Notes: a model not told the origin generated them from the sequence alone. DNA of 5,670 nt from an uncultured Ruminococcus sp. (GCA_900555215.1 USKR01000097.1:1-5670), one strand, 5' to 3'; positions 1 through 5,670 are shown, counted from the first letter of the stretch. Numbers and translations are program-made.

Positions 1-1019
1 GAAGGATCGGCGCGGTTGAGATTGCTGTAATACCGGGGATTTCTGTCGAATTTATGCCGGGTTATGCAAGCGGGCGGCTCTATATAAAAAATAGTATTAA
101 ATTGCACGGAAAATTGAGTAAAACGGATATATCAGCGGCGTTAGGGCGTTATGTTGTGGAACAGATGTACCTGAAAGATGATGGGAATTATTATTATTTT
201 GATTTTTACGACGCTTCGATTGACAGACGTTTGGTATTTAAAAATTTTAAGGAATTTAAAAAATATTCGAACGCGATAGGCGAATATGAACTATTCATCG
301 ATGTGCGCACCCGACTGCCGCTCACACATCAGCTTATTGTCGGGCAGACAGAATCGGGAAAATCTTGTGCGCTTCACGGGTTTCTGCTTCAGATGTCCTT
401 GAAATCGATAGAATATCACCTGTATTTTGCCGATCCGAAAGCGTCAAGTGTTGCATTGTTAGGAGAAACGCTTTCCCCTGATAATACAGCAGAAGATTTT
501 GACGATATTGTTGTATTGTTGGAAACATTTATAGCGAACATGCAAAAGAGACGCTCCGTGATGAAAAAACGTCTGCGAAAAAAGATAGATAGTGCTTACA
601 GCGGTTTTGACCTATCCCCGCATATCCTGATTTTTGATGAGTTTGCGGCATTTGCTCTGCAACTACAGACTAAGGAGAAAAAACAGCGTGACTATGTGAA
701 CAACATGATCTCACAAATTGTCCTGAGAGGGCGGCAGTACGGCTTTTTTCTCTGGATTGTCATGCAACAGTCGGGAAGCAACAACATTCCTACGTTTGTC
801 AGGGATAACCTGCCATGGAAAACGGTGCTCGGCAACGCAGAGGATCAGACCTATGTCACCGCGTTCGGGGCGGGCGTAGACATCCCGGAACGCAAAATGG
901 AGATCGGCGAGGGCGTATACACCTATCCGGCAGTCGCCAATAAGCCGAAACTGTGCGCATTTCCGACTTTGAATTTTGATATTCTCGAGGCTTTGGATCA
1001 GGGAGCTGGGGTACTGTAA
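1..1019 (+). CDS. FtsK/SpoIIIE-type coupling ATPase (Orf21/ConQ/TcpA-like), 5' end outside window
   Basis: This is the C-terminal part of a DNA-translocating ATPase that, in Tn916/ICEBs1-type elements, docks the relaxase-DNA complex to the secretion channel at the membrane. An ATG exists at 54, but the same frame is open from base 3 with no stop (RIGAVEIAVIPGISVEF before that Met), and there is no clear ribosome site before 54. The gene therefore almost certainly starts to the left. Numbering from Met54, Walker A is GQTESGKS at 97-104 and Walker B is ILIFDEF at 191-197. An FtsK-like segment LRGRQYGFFLWIVMQQ follows at about 224-239. The roughly 338 visible residues compare with about 460 for Tn916 Orf21, from memory, so the N-terminal membrane part is probably missing from view. 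The stop TAA sits in the loop of a perfect hairpin. The relaxase gene follows after 95 bases. A chromosomal FtsK is excluded by the context and short C-terminus. Confidence 0.88.
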   Translation, partial: RIGAVEIAVIPGISVEFMPGYASGRLYIKNSIKLHGKLSKTDISAALGRYVVEQMYLKDDGNYYYFDFYDASIDRRLVFKNFKEFKKYSNAIGEYELFIDVRTRLPLTHQLIVGQTESGKSCALHGFLLQMSLKSIEYHLYFADPKASSVALLGETLSPDNTAEDFDDIVVLLETFIANMQKRRSVMKKRLRKKIDSAYSGFDLSPHILIFDEFAAFALQLQTKEKKQRDYVNNMISQIVLRGRQYGFFLWIVMQQSGSNNIPTFVRDNLPWKTVLGNAEDQTYVTAFGAGVDIPERKMEIGEGVYTYPAVANKPKLCAFPTLNFDILEALDQGAGVL

Positions 1020-1032
1020 GTACCCCAGCTCC
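1002..1032. repeat. perfect 13-bp inverted repeat around the ATPase stop codon; candidate oriT / nick hairpin
   Basis: The arms GGAGCTGGGGTAC (1002-1014) and GTACCCCAGCTCC (1020-1032) are perfectly complementary, with loop TGTAA, and the ATPase stop codon TAA (1017-1019) is inside the loop. Neither strand has a T-run after the stem, so it does not look like a normal intrinsic terminator. In Tn916 and ICEBs1 the origin of transfer lies between the coupling-protein and relaxase genes and contains a G/C-rich inverted repeat, and Rep_trans proteins nick at hairpins. By position and shape this is the best oriT or double-strand-origin candidate in the window. The role is inferred; the hairpin itself is seen directly. 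Confidence 0.55.
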
Positions 1033-1114
1033 AGTTAAAAATCAAGAGTAACCAGAAATTCATAAATACATATTGCTGAATACAAATTGTTTTAGGCGAA
1101 AGGAACGGAATATT

Positions 1115-2296
1115 ATGGAAAAGCAGATTTTATTAGGAGTTGACGAATTAACATTGGTATTGTCATTAGTTGATAAGGCGATACTTGAAAATCTGGACGA
1201 ATGGCAGGAAAATGCAGAAAGCATGATTTCAGAGTTCGCAGAACGGGCGAATCTGGAAACGGTTTTCGGAAGTCAAAAGGAACTGGAAGACAAATGCCCG
1301 CAAGGCTACAAGGTCGGCTATCAGTATGGCGATCATCCGTTTTATTTTGCGGTGGCGTATCATCCGTTACACCCTGATATGGGTGTGATTATTAAGTTCA
1401 GCGCGCACAGTTGGTCTGTATATTGCAAAGGGAATTCTACGAACATAAAAAGGTTTCTGAAGTCTGTTGAGTCAGATACATATAATCTCAGGTTGAGCAG
1501 AGTTGATTTTGCTGTAGACTATCAAAACTGGGATTTTACCGTTGATGATATATACCAGAATCTCAAGGCTCACAATCTGGAAATACGAGACTATAACGGC
1601 AGGAAAAATACTTCTATGGTCACAGCGCATGAAGTGAATGGTGTGGCAGATACATTCTATGTTGGTAGTAAGAAAACCGGCACAAGGCTTTTTCTCCGTG
1701 TTTATGACAAAAAATTAGAACAGCTTGAAAAACGTGGTTTCCGGCTGGAAGAGGCTTTATACACGGCATCATGGGTAAGATTTGAGGCTGTGTTCAAAGG
1801 GAAATACGCACATCAGCTAACAGATATAATAATGCGGACGGAGGAGGAAAAACTGAATAATCTGATCGCCGATAAAGTCTCAGAAAAATTCAGGTTCTAT
1901 GATCTCCGTTCTGAAAAACTTCTGGATTTTTCGCAAGCATTACTGGACAGAACAAATACAGATTTTGAGCTGTTGCGCTTGGAGAGTCCGCGGGATAATG
2001 AGTTAATAGGTTTGTTGTTGCATCTCGTCAACGGATCGGGGCTGTTTTCTGCGTTCTATAAATGTAATGAGATTTGGGGAGAAAAGACGGCGGTTGTCTT
2101 GCTTAAGCATCTGTACCAATTATATACAGAACAGTATGAGCCTAACGATGATGTGAAACGGTGGGTGAAAAAGCATAAAGATTCCATGAAAGAACAGTCT
2201 TTTGAGGATGATTTGAAGATGATTAAGGTGTTTAGGGCAAGTTATAGTAAAGATACGGCAGATGATTTCACGGATAGAGGCGTTTATAATCAGTAA
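1115..2296 (+). CDS. Rep_trans-family replication initiator / relaxase (Tn916 Orf20, MobT/NicK type)
   Basis: This 393-residue protein of the pT181 RepC-like Rep_trans family would nick one strand at the element's origin through a tyrosine and stay covalently attached, starting rolling-circle replication or transfer. Family marks in order are SRVDFAVD (128-135, the Asp-bearing metal-site region), FYVGSKKTGTRLFLRVYDKK (181-200, carrying the conserved Tyr residues near the active site) and WVRFEAVFKG (220-229, the R-x-E region). I chose ATG 1115 because AAAGGA lies 10 bases upstream and the protein then begins MEKQILLGVDELTLVLS, a usual start for the family. A TTG at 1073 in frame would add 14 residues and has no ribosome site. 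The gene is intact. Its neighbours (coupling ATPase upstream, integrase downstream) argue for a mobile-element relaxase rather than a plasmid Rep. I cannot tell relaxase from replication-only use by sequence alone. Confidence 0.87.
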   Translation: MEKQILLGVDELTLVLSLVDKAILENLDEWQENAESMISEFAERANLETVFGSQKELEDKCPQGYKVGYQYGDHPFYFAVAYHPLHPDMGVIIKFSAHSWSVYCKGNSTNIKRFLKSVESDTYNLRLSRVDFAVDYQNWDFTVDDIYQNLKAHNLEIRDYNGRKNTSMVTAHEVNGVADTFYVGSKKTGTRLFLRVYDKKLEQLEKRGFRLEEALYTASWVRFEAVFKGKYAHQLTDIIMRTEEEKLNNLIADKVSEKFRFYDLRSEKLLDFSQALLDRTNTDFELLRLESPRDNELIGLLLHLVNGSGLFSAFYKCNEIWGEKTAVVLLKHLYQLYTEQYEPNDDVKRWVKKHKDSMKEQSFEDDLKMIKVFRASYSKDTADDFTDRGVYNQ

Positions 2297-2326
2297 TGGG
2301 AACCACCGTCAACATAGATAAATTTT

Positions 2327-2339
2327 AGGAGAAAGGAGG
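2327..2339 (+). promoter_or_regulatory. strong ribosome binding site of the integrase gene
   Basis: Two overlapping purine cores, AGGAG (2327-2331) and AAAGGAGG (2332-2339), precede ATG 2351. The second is the better match to the 16S tail, with 11 bases to the start, slightly long. They fix the integrase start. The site lies in the 54-base gap after the Rep stop, so the integrase could be translated from the same transcript. Confidence 0.7.
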
Positions 2340-2350
2340 GTGCGGTTCAC

Positions 2351-3650
2351 ATGAAAAAACTTGATATATGCGAGATAAAAGTTCTGAATCGCACTCTCTG
2401 CGAGCAGATAAGATTGGTAAAATCATTGATTCTGGACATGGAGAATGGTAAAATTGATTCGGCATATGTTCAGATAATGATTGAAATGAACAAAAATGAA
2501 ATTTTAAAAATCCACAAAAAGAAGTTTAAATACTGGCAAGGCAAAAACGGTAACTGGAATACATATTTCCCGCAAGAAAATGTTGAGCCGCCATATGGGA
2601 GGTTGGTAAGCAAGGTAAGTCAGGAGAGATTGGATAAAGCAATCGTTGACTATTACATTAAAGAGGACAAAACGATTATTGTACCGACATTTCGCCAGAT
2701 GTATGAGAAATGGAGAGAAACAAAGAATCTGGAACTTAGCGACAATTCGATTTTGCGATATGATTCTGATTATAAGAGATTTTTTGCAAATTCTGATTTT
2801 GAGAATCTCCCGATAAATCAGATTAACGAAAATACCATAAAAAAATTTATGCTGGAAAACATACGGAAGCAGAATCTGTGCCGTGAAGCCTGTAAAAAAA
2901 TGTTCAGTTGCGTCAAGAATACCGTGAAATGTGCGCGCATTGAAAAAGTCATAACGGATAATCCTGTTGAATTTCTTGAATTAAAGCAATTCACAAGGCA
3001 CTGCATAGAAAGTAAAAAGCCCATTGAAGAGCAGGTTTTCAATGACAGTGAACTTCGAATGATTCAAAGGGGGTTGGATGAATTGTACGGCGATAAGCCT
3101 GAGTTTATCCCTCGTTACGGTGTCGAGATGTCTTTGCTGACGGGTATGAGAGTCGGCGAGATTGCCTCTCTAAAGTGGGAGGATATTCATGATGAATATA
3201 TCTATATATACATCTATCAAGCATAACCGTCTTAAAAACGAATTTCACGTTGGCGCGACAAAGACAAAGAAGTCCAGACAATTTCCCATGTGTGACGAAA
3301 TAGAGGCTCTTCTGAAGCGGATTAAAAATGTTCAGGAGGAATATGGCTGTGTCAGTGAGTTTGTTTTCACAGATGGGAGAGGCGGCTATATCAATGGTCA
3401 GCGAATCAGTGACTGTATGAAACGGTTGACAAACTATCTGGGAATACATGGCGGAGGAATTACCGCACTGAGAAAGACAATCAATTCCAATTTAAGACGG
3501 AACGGTGTTCCGGTAACGATTGCGGCGAGCATGCTCGGACACACGGAAGAGGTCAATAATAAATACTATACTTATGATACGTCTAATCTCTCAGAAAAAC
3601 AAAAAATTATCAAAGACAGAAATTCTAAAGTTACTGCATTGGTGTCCTAA
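2351..3650 (+). pseudogene. int: tyrosine recombinase integrase, split by a frameshift in a TA run
   Basis: This is a site-specific recombinase that would insert and excise the element. The first frame (2351-3226, 291 residues) carries an N-terminal arm-binding region (about 55-105, with KYWQGKNGNWNTYFP), a core-binding domain (about 110-205) and the first catalytic Arg267 in TGMRVGE. It then runs into a stop at 3224. The rest of the catalytic domain is in another frame, up to the stop at 3648. Adding one TA to the (TA)4 run at 3203-3210 rejoins them into 433 residues reading DEYIYIYTSIKHNRLKN across the joint. In that numbering Lys305, Arg375, His398 (LGH) and Tyr407 (NNKYYTYD) are all present. 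The usual His of HxLR is Thr372 (TALR). There is no separate excisionase gene before it, unlike Tn916. The product as written lacks Lys305, Arg375, His398 and Tyr407, so should be inactive. A sequencing error is the main alternative. Confidence 0.88.
3203..3210 (+). repeat. (TA)4 run at the integrase frameshift
   Basis: TATATATA lies in the only stretch where the two integrase frames overlap without stops (3174-3223: the downstream frame has TAA at 3171-3173 and the upstream frame has TAA at 3224-3226). A second short alternating run, TATAT, sits at 3197-3201. Loss of one TA unit by slippage explains the shift exactly. A single inserted base nearby would also restore the frame on removal, so the TA explanation is the simplest but not proven. 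Confidence 0.65.
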
Positions 3651-3690
3651 GCCTTAAGTAAACTTAAGTAGATTTCCTATCTTTGATAAT
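3606..3690. repeat. 11-bp inverted repeat spanning the integrase 3' end
   Basis: ATTATCAAAGA (3606-3616, inside the last integrase codons) is the exact reverse complement of TCTTTGATAAT (3680-3690, downstream of the stop). The arms are 63 bases apart. Placed within 115 bases of the presumed attachment site, they could be arm-type binding sites for integrase. A transcript hairpin with so long a loop is less likely. The role is inferred. Confidence 0.45.
3653..3670. repeat. two 8-bp direct repeats, 10-bp period, next to the attachment end
   Basis: CTTAAGTA occurs at 3653-3660 and 3663-3670, start to start 10 bases, about one helix turn. Each contains the palindrome CTTAAG. Closely phased short repeats between an integrase gene and its attachment site resemble arm-type integrase or excisionase binding sites. 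The repeat is seen directly, the function is a guess. Confidence 0.4.
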
Positions 3691-3720
3691 CCTCAAAAAC
3701 CCCGTAAAATAAAGAAAAAA

Positions 3721-3794
<74 letters not shown>

Positions 3795-3802
3795 ATAAAA
3801 TA

Positions 3803-3828
3803 GGGAACTTGCTGTTCGGCAAATTCCC
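3803..3828 (-). other. hairpin in the spacer between tRNA-Gln and tRNA-Pro
   Basis: In the minus-strand transcript GGGAAUUUGC pairs with GCAAGUUCCC around the loop CGAACA, 10 pairs including one U-G. On the plus strand that pair would be a C-A mismatch, so the fold fits RNA made from the minus strand. It may guide processing of the two-tRNA precursor or act as a weak terminator: it is followed by TATTTTAT, only a poor T-run. Confidence 0.5.
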
Positions 3829-3830
3829 AG

Positions 3831-3902
3831 CTACGGAAAAGGGACTTGAACCCCTACTAACAGAGTCAGAGTCTGCTGTGCTGCCAATTACACCATTCCG
3901 CA
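3831..3902 (-). tRNA. tRNA-Gln (anticodon CTG)
   Basis: On the minus strand the 72 bases fold with acceptor TGCGGAA pairing TTCCGTA (one G-U) and D arm GTGT...GCAC. The anticodon arm is GCAGA-CTCTGAC-TCTGT, giving anticodon CTG (reads CAG, glutamine), and the T arm is AGGGG-TTCAAGT-CCCTT. The discriminator is G, as expected for tRNA-Gln. No CCA is encoded. It is the first tRNA behind the promoter at 3937-3964 and is followed by tRNA-Pro. Confidence 0.94.
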
Positions 3903-3907
3903 TTATC

Positions 3908-3931
3908 TGTCGCCTGTTCTCGCAGGCAACA
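3908..3931 (-). other. hairpin in the 5' leader of the tRNA transcript
   Basis: Minus-strand UGUUGCCUG pairs with CAGGCGACA around loop CGAGAA, 9 pairs with one U-G that would be a mismatch on the other strand. It starts at about the predicted transcription start and ends 5 bases before tRNA-Gln, so it would form the very 5' end of the precursor. A role in processing or stability is plausible but inferred. Confidence 0.45.
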
Positions 3932-3936
3932 TGGTT

Positions 3937-3964
3937 ATTATAACAGACTTTCCCAAAAAATCAA
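3937..3964 (-). promoter_or_regulatory. sigma-A-type promoter for the tRNA-Gln / tRNA-Pro pair
   Basis: On the minus strand TTGATT (3964-3959) and a perfect TATAAT (3942-3937) are separated by 16 bases. The start would fall near 3930, giving a leader of about 28 bases before tRNA-Gln. The promoter lies between dapF and the tRNAs. I see no G/C-rich terminator after dapF (3965-4025 is only A/T-rich), so some dapF transcripts may also read into the tRNAs. Confidence 0.75.
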
Positions 3965-4025
3965 GCACTTTTTAAAATTTCTTTACAATCATTTTTTTAT
4001 CTCAATTTTTCAGTCATTATCTCTT

Positions 4026-4862
4026 TTATCCGATCCATTCTCCGTCAAATACAACCTCAGCCGGTCCTGTCATAAATACAGTATCCTTTTCCCGGTCCCA
4101 CCGGATCTGAAGGTCTCCCCCGAGAAGCCTGACCGTCACTTCATCTTCTGTAAATCCATTGAGCGCGCATGCCACAGCCACAGCGCACGCTCCCGTACCG
4201 CAGGCAAGTGTTTCACCCGATCCTCTTTCCCACACACGCATCTCTGCCGTTCGGCGGTCGATCACTCTGACAAACTCCGTATTGACACGATTCGGGAACC
4301 TCTCATGATTCTCAAACTTCGGACCGATCTCCTCCAGCGGGAATTCTCTCACATCACATCCGATAAAAATCACTGCATGAGGATTGCCCATGGACACACA
4401 GGTCATCCTGTACTCGTTCCCGCCGACAAGGATCGGTTCGTCCACAGCTTTGTCACCAGATGCTTTTACAGGTATTTTCAATGGCTCCAGCTCAGGTTTT
4501 CCCATATCTACCTTTACCATCTTTACCTTTCCCTCTTCCACAGTCAAGTCCAGATATTTGATGCCCCCCAGCGTCTCCACAGAAATATGCTTCTTATCTG
4601 TCAGCCCATAATCATATACATACTTAGCCACACAGCGTATGCCGTTACCGCACATCTCTCCGCGGGAACCGTCCGCATTATACATCTCCATCTCAAAATC
4701 TGCCTTATCGGACGGATTGATCATGATCAGCCCGTCTGACCCCACACCAAAATGGCGGTCACTGATCCTGCGCGCCAGCTCAGGGGGATTATCAATCTTC
4801 TCTTTAAAACAGTTCACATACACATAGTCGTTGCCGAGTCCCTGCATTTTGGTAAATCTCAT
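4026..4862 (-). CDS. dapF: diaminopimelate epimerase
   Basis: This cytoplasmic enzyme interconverts LL- and meso-diaminopimelate, the step before lysine and the source of the meso-DAP cross-link residue in peptidoglycan. It needs no cofactor and uses two cysteines as acid and base. Both are present: Cys71 in YNADGSRGEMCGNGIRC (61-77) and Cys221 in GETLACGTGACA (216-227). The N-terminal MRFTKMQGLGNDYVYV and the motifs SMGNPHAV (157-164) and NRVNTEFV (191-198) are typical, and 278 residues is the normal family length with two similar halves. I chose ATG 4862 because homologues begin MRFTKMQG. An in-frame GTG at 4874 would add four residues and has no better ribosome site. The ribosome site is weak in either case. 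The gene has its own promoter 37 bases upstream and is intact chromosomal sequence, unrelated to the element. Confidence 0.97.
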   Translation of the reverse strand: MRFTKMQGLGNDYVYVNCFKEKIDNPPELARRISDRHFGVGSDGLIMINPSDKADFEMEMYNADGSRGEMCGNGIRCVAKYVYDYGLTDKKHISVETLGGIKYLDLTVEEGKVKMVKVDMGKPELEPLKIPVKASGDKAVDEPILVGGNEYRMTCVSMGNPHAVIFIGCDVREFPLEEIGPKFENHERFPNRVNTEFVRVIDRRTAEMRVWERGSGETLACGTGACAVAVACALNGFTEDEVTVRLLGGDLQIRWDREKDTVFMTGPAEVVFDGEWIG

Positions 4863-4898
4863 ACTCTGTACCACACTTTCTTTTGTTTTCTGCTATCA

Positions 4899-4927
4899 TT
4901 TATACCCTGAACCCTGCCTCATGTCAA
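4899..4927 (-). promoter_or_regulatory. near-consensus sigma-A promoter of dapF
   Basis: On the minus strand a perfect TTGACA (4927-4922) and TATAAA (4904-4899) are separated by exactly 17 bases. The start would fall near 4892, leaving about 30 bases of leader before ATG 4862. No operator or riboswitch-sized leader is visible, so expression looks constitutive. It shows dapF need not depend on the upstream regulator gene. Confidence 0.87.
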
Positions 4928-5011
4928 CTATCTTTGTTATTTGTTTTTGTCCGTATTCCGGCGTCCCTGTCTTTTTTCCGTAATATCATTTAACAGCAGG
5001 ATATTTTCAGA

Positions 5012-5560
5012 TCAGTGGTCCATTACCGACAGCACCATCTGCGCGGTCTCCGTCATATTTCTTCCGCCTTCCATGCTGGTCTTCTGCAGATATCTGTGTG
5101 CTTCCTCCTCGGACATCCCGTTCCGCTCCATGAGAAGCGCCTTTGCCCGCTCGATCACCTGACGCTCTCCGCTGCTGCGCTTCCGCACATTGTCTCTTCG
5201 TCTGCGCCTCCGGCTTTCCTGCGCCTGACTCATCATTTCAACAGTATTTAAAAGGTCATACGCCTTGAGCGGGGAAGGAAGCCCCACGATTCCTTCCGGC
5301 AGGGAATCGATCCACCTGTCTGAGGGTGCAATGAGCAGGATCTCAAATCCATCCGGCAGAAGTTCTTTTAATTCTGTATATGGCATATCCTGCAGTCTGG
5401 CACCGCAGATAACGATCCCCTGGTTCCACATTTCTGTATGCTGAAGTACCTTTGAGCCGGTCAGACAGACAGCGGACACTGTGACCCCGGATCTTGTCAG
5501 TATGTTCCGTATATTTACCGCATTTTCCCTTTTAGAAAACGCAACGATAATATTCGTCAA
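5012..5560 (-). CDS. ANTAR-domain RNA-binding regulator with degenerate receiver domain
   Basis: This 182-residue protein is built like AmiR/NasT/EutV antiterminators. Residues 1-108 look like a receiver fold (IIVAF strand, then GIVICGARLQDMP, then ILLIAP). The ANTAR helices follow at about 128-180, with the signature ERQVIERAKALLMERNGMSE at 132-151. ANTAR domains bind paired RNA hairpins and block terminators. The receiver looks unable to be phosphorylated: the early acidic pair is FSKR, the acceptor Asp is Gly53 (or Cys52), and the Lys before Pro97 is Ser96. A run of six Arg (117-122) links the two halves. The start is TTG 5560, set by AGGAGGTGA just upstream. There is no sensor kinase in the window, and its target RNA is not visible here. 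A 149-base gap with dapF's own promoter separates it from dapF, so co-function is not implied. No clear terminator follows it. Confidence 0.88.
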   Translation of the reverse strand: MTNIIVAFSKRENAVNIRNILTRSGVTVSAVCLTGSKVLQHTEMWNQGIVICGARLQDMPYTELKELLPDGFEILLIAPSDRWIDSLPEGIVGLPSPLKAYDLLNTVEMMSQAQESRRRRRRDNVRKRSSGERQVIERAKALLMERNGMSEEEAHRYLQKTSMEGGRNMTETAQMVLSVMDH

Positions 5561-5567
5561 ATCCGCG

Positions 5568-5576
5568 TCACCTCCT
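5568..5576 (-). promoter_or_regulatory. ribosome binding site that fixes the TTG start of the ANTAR gene
   Basis: AGGAGGTGA on the minus strand is an almost full match to the 16S tail and lies 7 bases (10 from AGGAGG) before TTG 5560. It is the reason for preferring this rare start codon; no in-frame ATG exists near the N-terminus. Confidence 0.83.
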
Positions 5577-5670
5577 GCTGTCTGTCTGCTGTTTTCCTTA
5601 TTTACCCGTTTTCATCCGCCATCTTCCGCACTGTTTTATCACAGCTTATAAAGATAATTGGAAAGTTCCC

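Larger units (their letters stand above)
1..3720 (+). mobile_element. right (integrase) end of an integrated mobilizable or conjugative element
   Basis: Three plus-strand genes stand in the order coupling ATPase, Rep_trans relaxase/replication protein, tyrosine integrase, and the array stops directly against the 3' end of a minus-strand tRNA-Pro gene. Integrase next to a tRNA 3' end is the classic layout of an integrated element. The first two genes match the Orf21-Orf20 pair of Tn916 and the ConQ-NicK pair of ICEBs1. In those elements channel genes follow the relaxase, but here the integrase comes after only 54 bases, so a mobilizable element (IME) is the better guess. The left end lies outside the window, so total size, cargo and any channel genes are unknown. 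The integrase is frameshifted, so the element may be stranded. Confidence 0.82.

Noticed and set aside
54..1019. ATG 54 as the true start of the coupling ATPase
   Set aside because: The same frame is open to the window edge, there is no ribosome site before 54, and the family is longer at the N-terminus.
1002..1032. Hairpin as a rho-independent terminator of the ATPase gene
   Set aside because: No T-run follows the stem on either strand.
1073..1114. TTG 1073 as start of the Rep_trans gene
   Set aside because: It has no ribosome site, while ATG 1115 has AAAGGA at proper distance and gives the usual N-terminus.
2300..2348. Inverted GAACC/GGTTC pair enclosing the integrase ribosome site
   Set aside because: Only 5 bp with a mismatch next to it and a 39-base loop; too weak to call a translation switch.
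3203..3226. Programmed ribosomal frameshifting to make full-length integrase
   Set aside because: The shift needed is +1 or -2, with no slippery heptamer, no clear stimulatory stem and no known precedent in this family; a TA deletion is simpler.
3105..3449. Minus-strand open frame across the integrase joint
   Set aside because: It is antisense to conserved integrase motifs in both fragments and shows no protein family features.
4305..4827. Plus-strand open frames opposite dapF
   Set aside because: Shadows of dapF on the other strand; dapF carries all the family motifs.
4941..5251. Plus-strand open frames opposite the ANTAR gene
   Set aside because: Cysteine- and serine-rich antisense frames with no ribosome site or recognisable domain.
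5602..5670. Open minus-strand frame from the window edge ending at TAA 5604, possible tail of an upstream gene
   Set aside because: Only 22 codons, which stay open by chance quite often, and I recognise nothing in the peptide; a TATAAG/TTATAA box in the same stretch is also unconvincing because its -35 region falls at or beyond the edge.

Overview
The window is a junction between a mobile element and an ordinary chromosome, most likely from a gut-type Clostridia (Lachnospiraceae or a close relative). The basis for this is a dapF gene with Gram-positive signals, a consensus sigma-A promoter, strong AGGAGG ribosome sites, a clostridial-style integrase of the 'LGHTEEVNNKYYTYD' kind, and an ANTAR regulator with a TTG start. 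The exact genus cannot be told from the sequence.

Left part (1 to about 3720, plus strand): one end of an integrated element with three genes in a row. The first is an FtsK/SpoIIIE-type coupling ATPase (Tn916 Orf21 / ICEBs1 ConQ type), whose frame is open through the left window edge, so its true start is outside. The second is a Rep_trans-family replication initiator/relaxase (Orf20, MobT or NicK type). The third is a tyrosine integrase. A perfect 13-bp hairpin wraps the stop codon of the ATPase gene and lies just upstream of the relaxase gene, where Tn916 and ICEBs1 carry their origin of transfer, so it is a candidate oriT. No secretion-channel genes and no excisionase lie between relaxase and integrase. 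This suggests a small mobilizable element that borrows a conjugation channel, rather than a full conjugative one, but the left side is not visible.

The integrase is broken by a frameshift. Restoring a single TA unit in a (TA)4 run at 3203-3210 rejoins two fragments into a normal 433-residue protein. As written, the element cannot make full-length integrase, unless the lesion is a sequencing error or a slippage-type switch.

Middle (3651-4025): a short attachment-side region holds two 8-bp direct repeats with a 10-bp period and an 11-bp inverted repeat that begins inside the integrase end. Next come tRNA-Pro(CGG) and tRNA-Gln(CTG), both on the minus strand, behind one good promoter. The integrase end abuts the 3' end of tRNA-Pro, which is the likely integration target.

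Right part (4026-5670, minus strand): dapF (diaminopimelate epimerase, both catalytic cysteines present) with its own near-consensus promoter, preceded by a gene for an ANTAR RNA-binding regulator whose receiver domain has lost its phosphorylation residues. This is ordinary chromosome. No gene-free stretch exceeds 300 bases.
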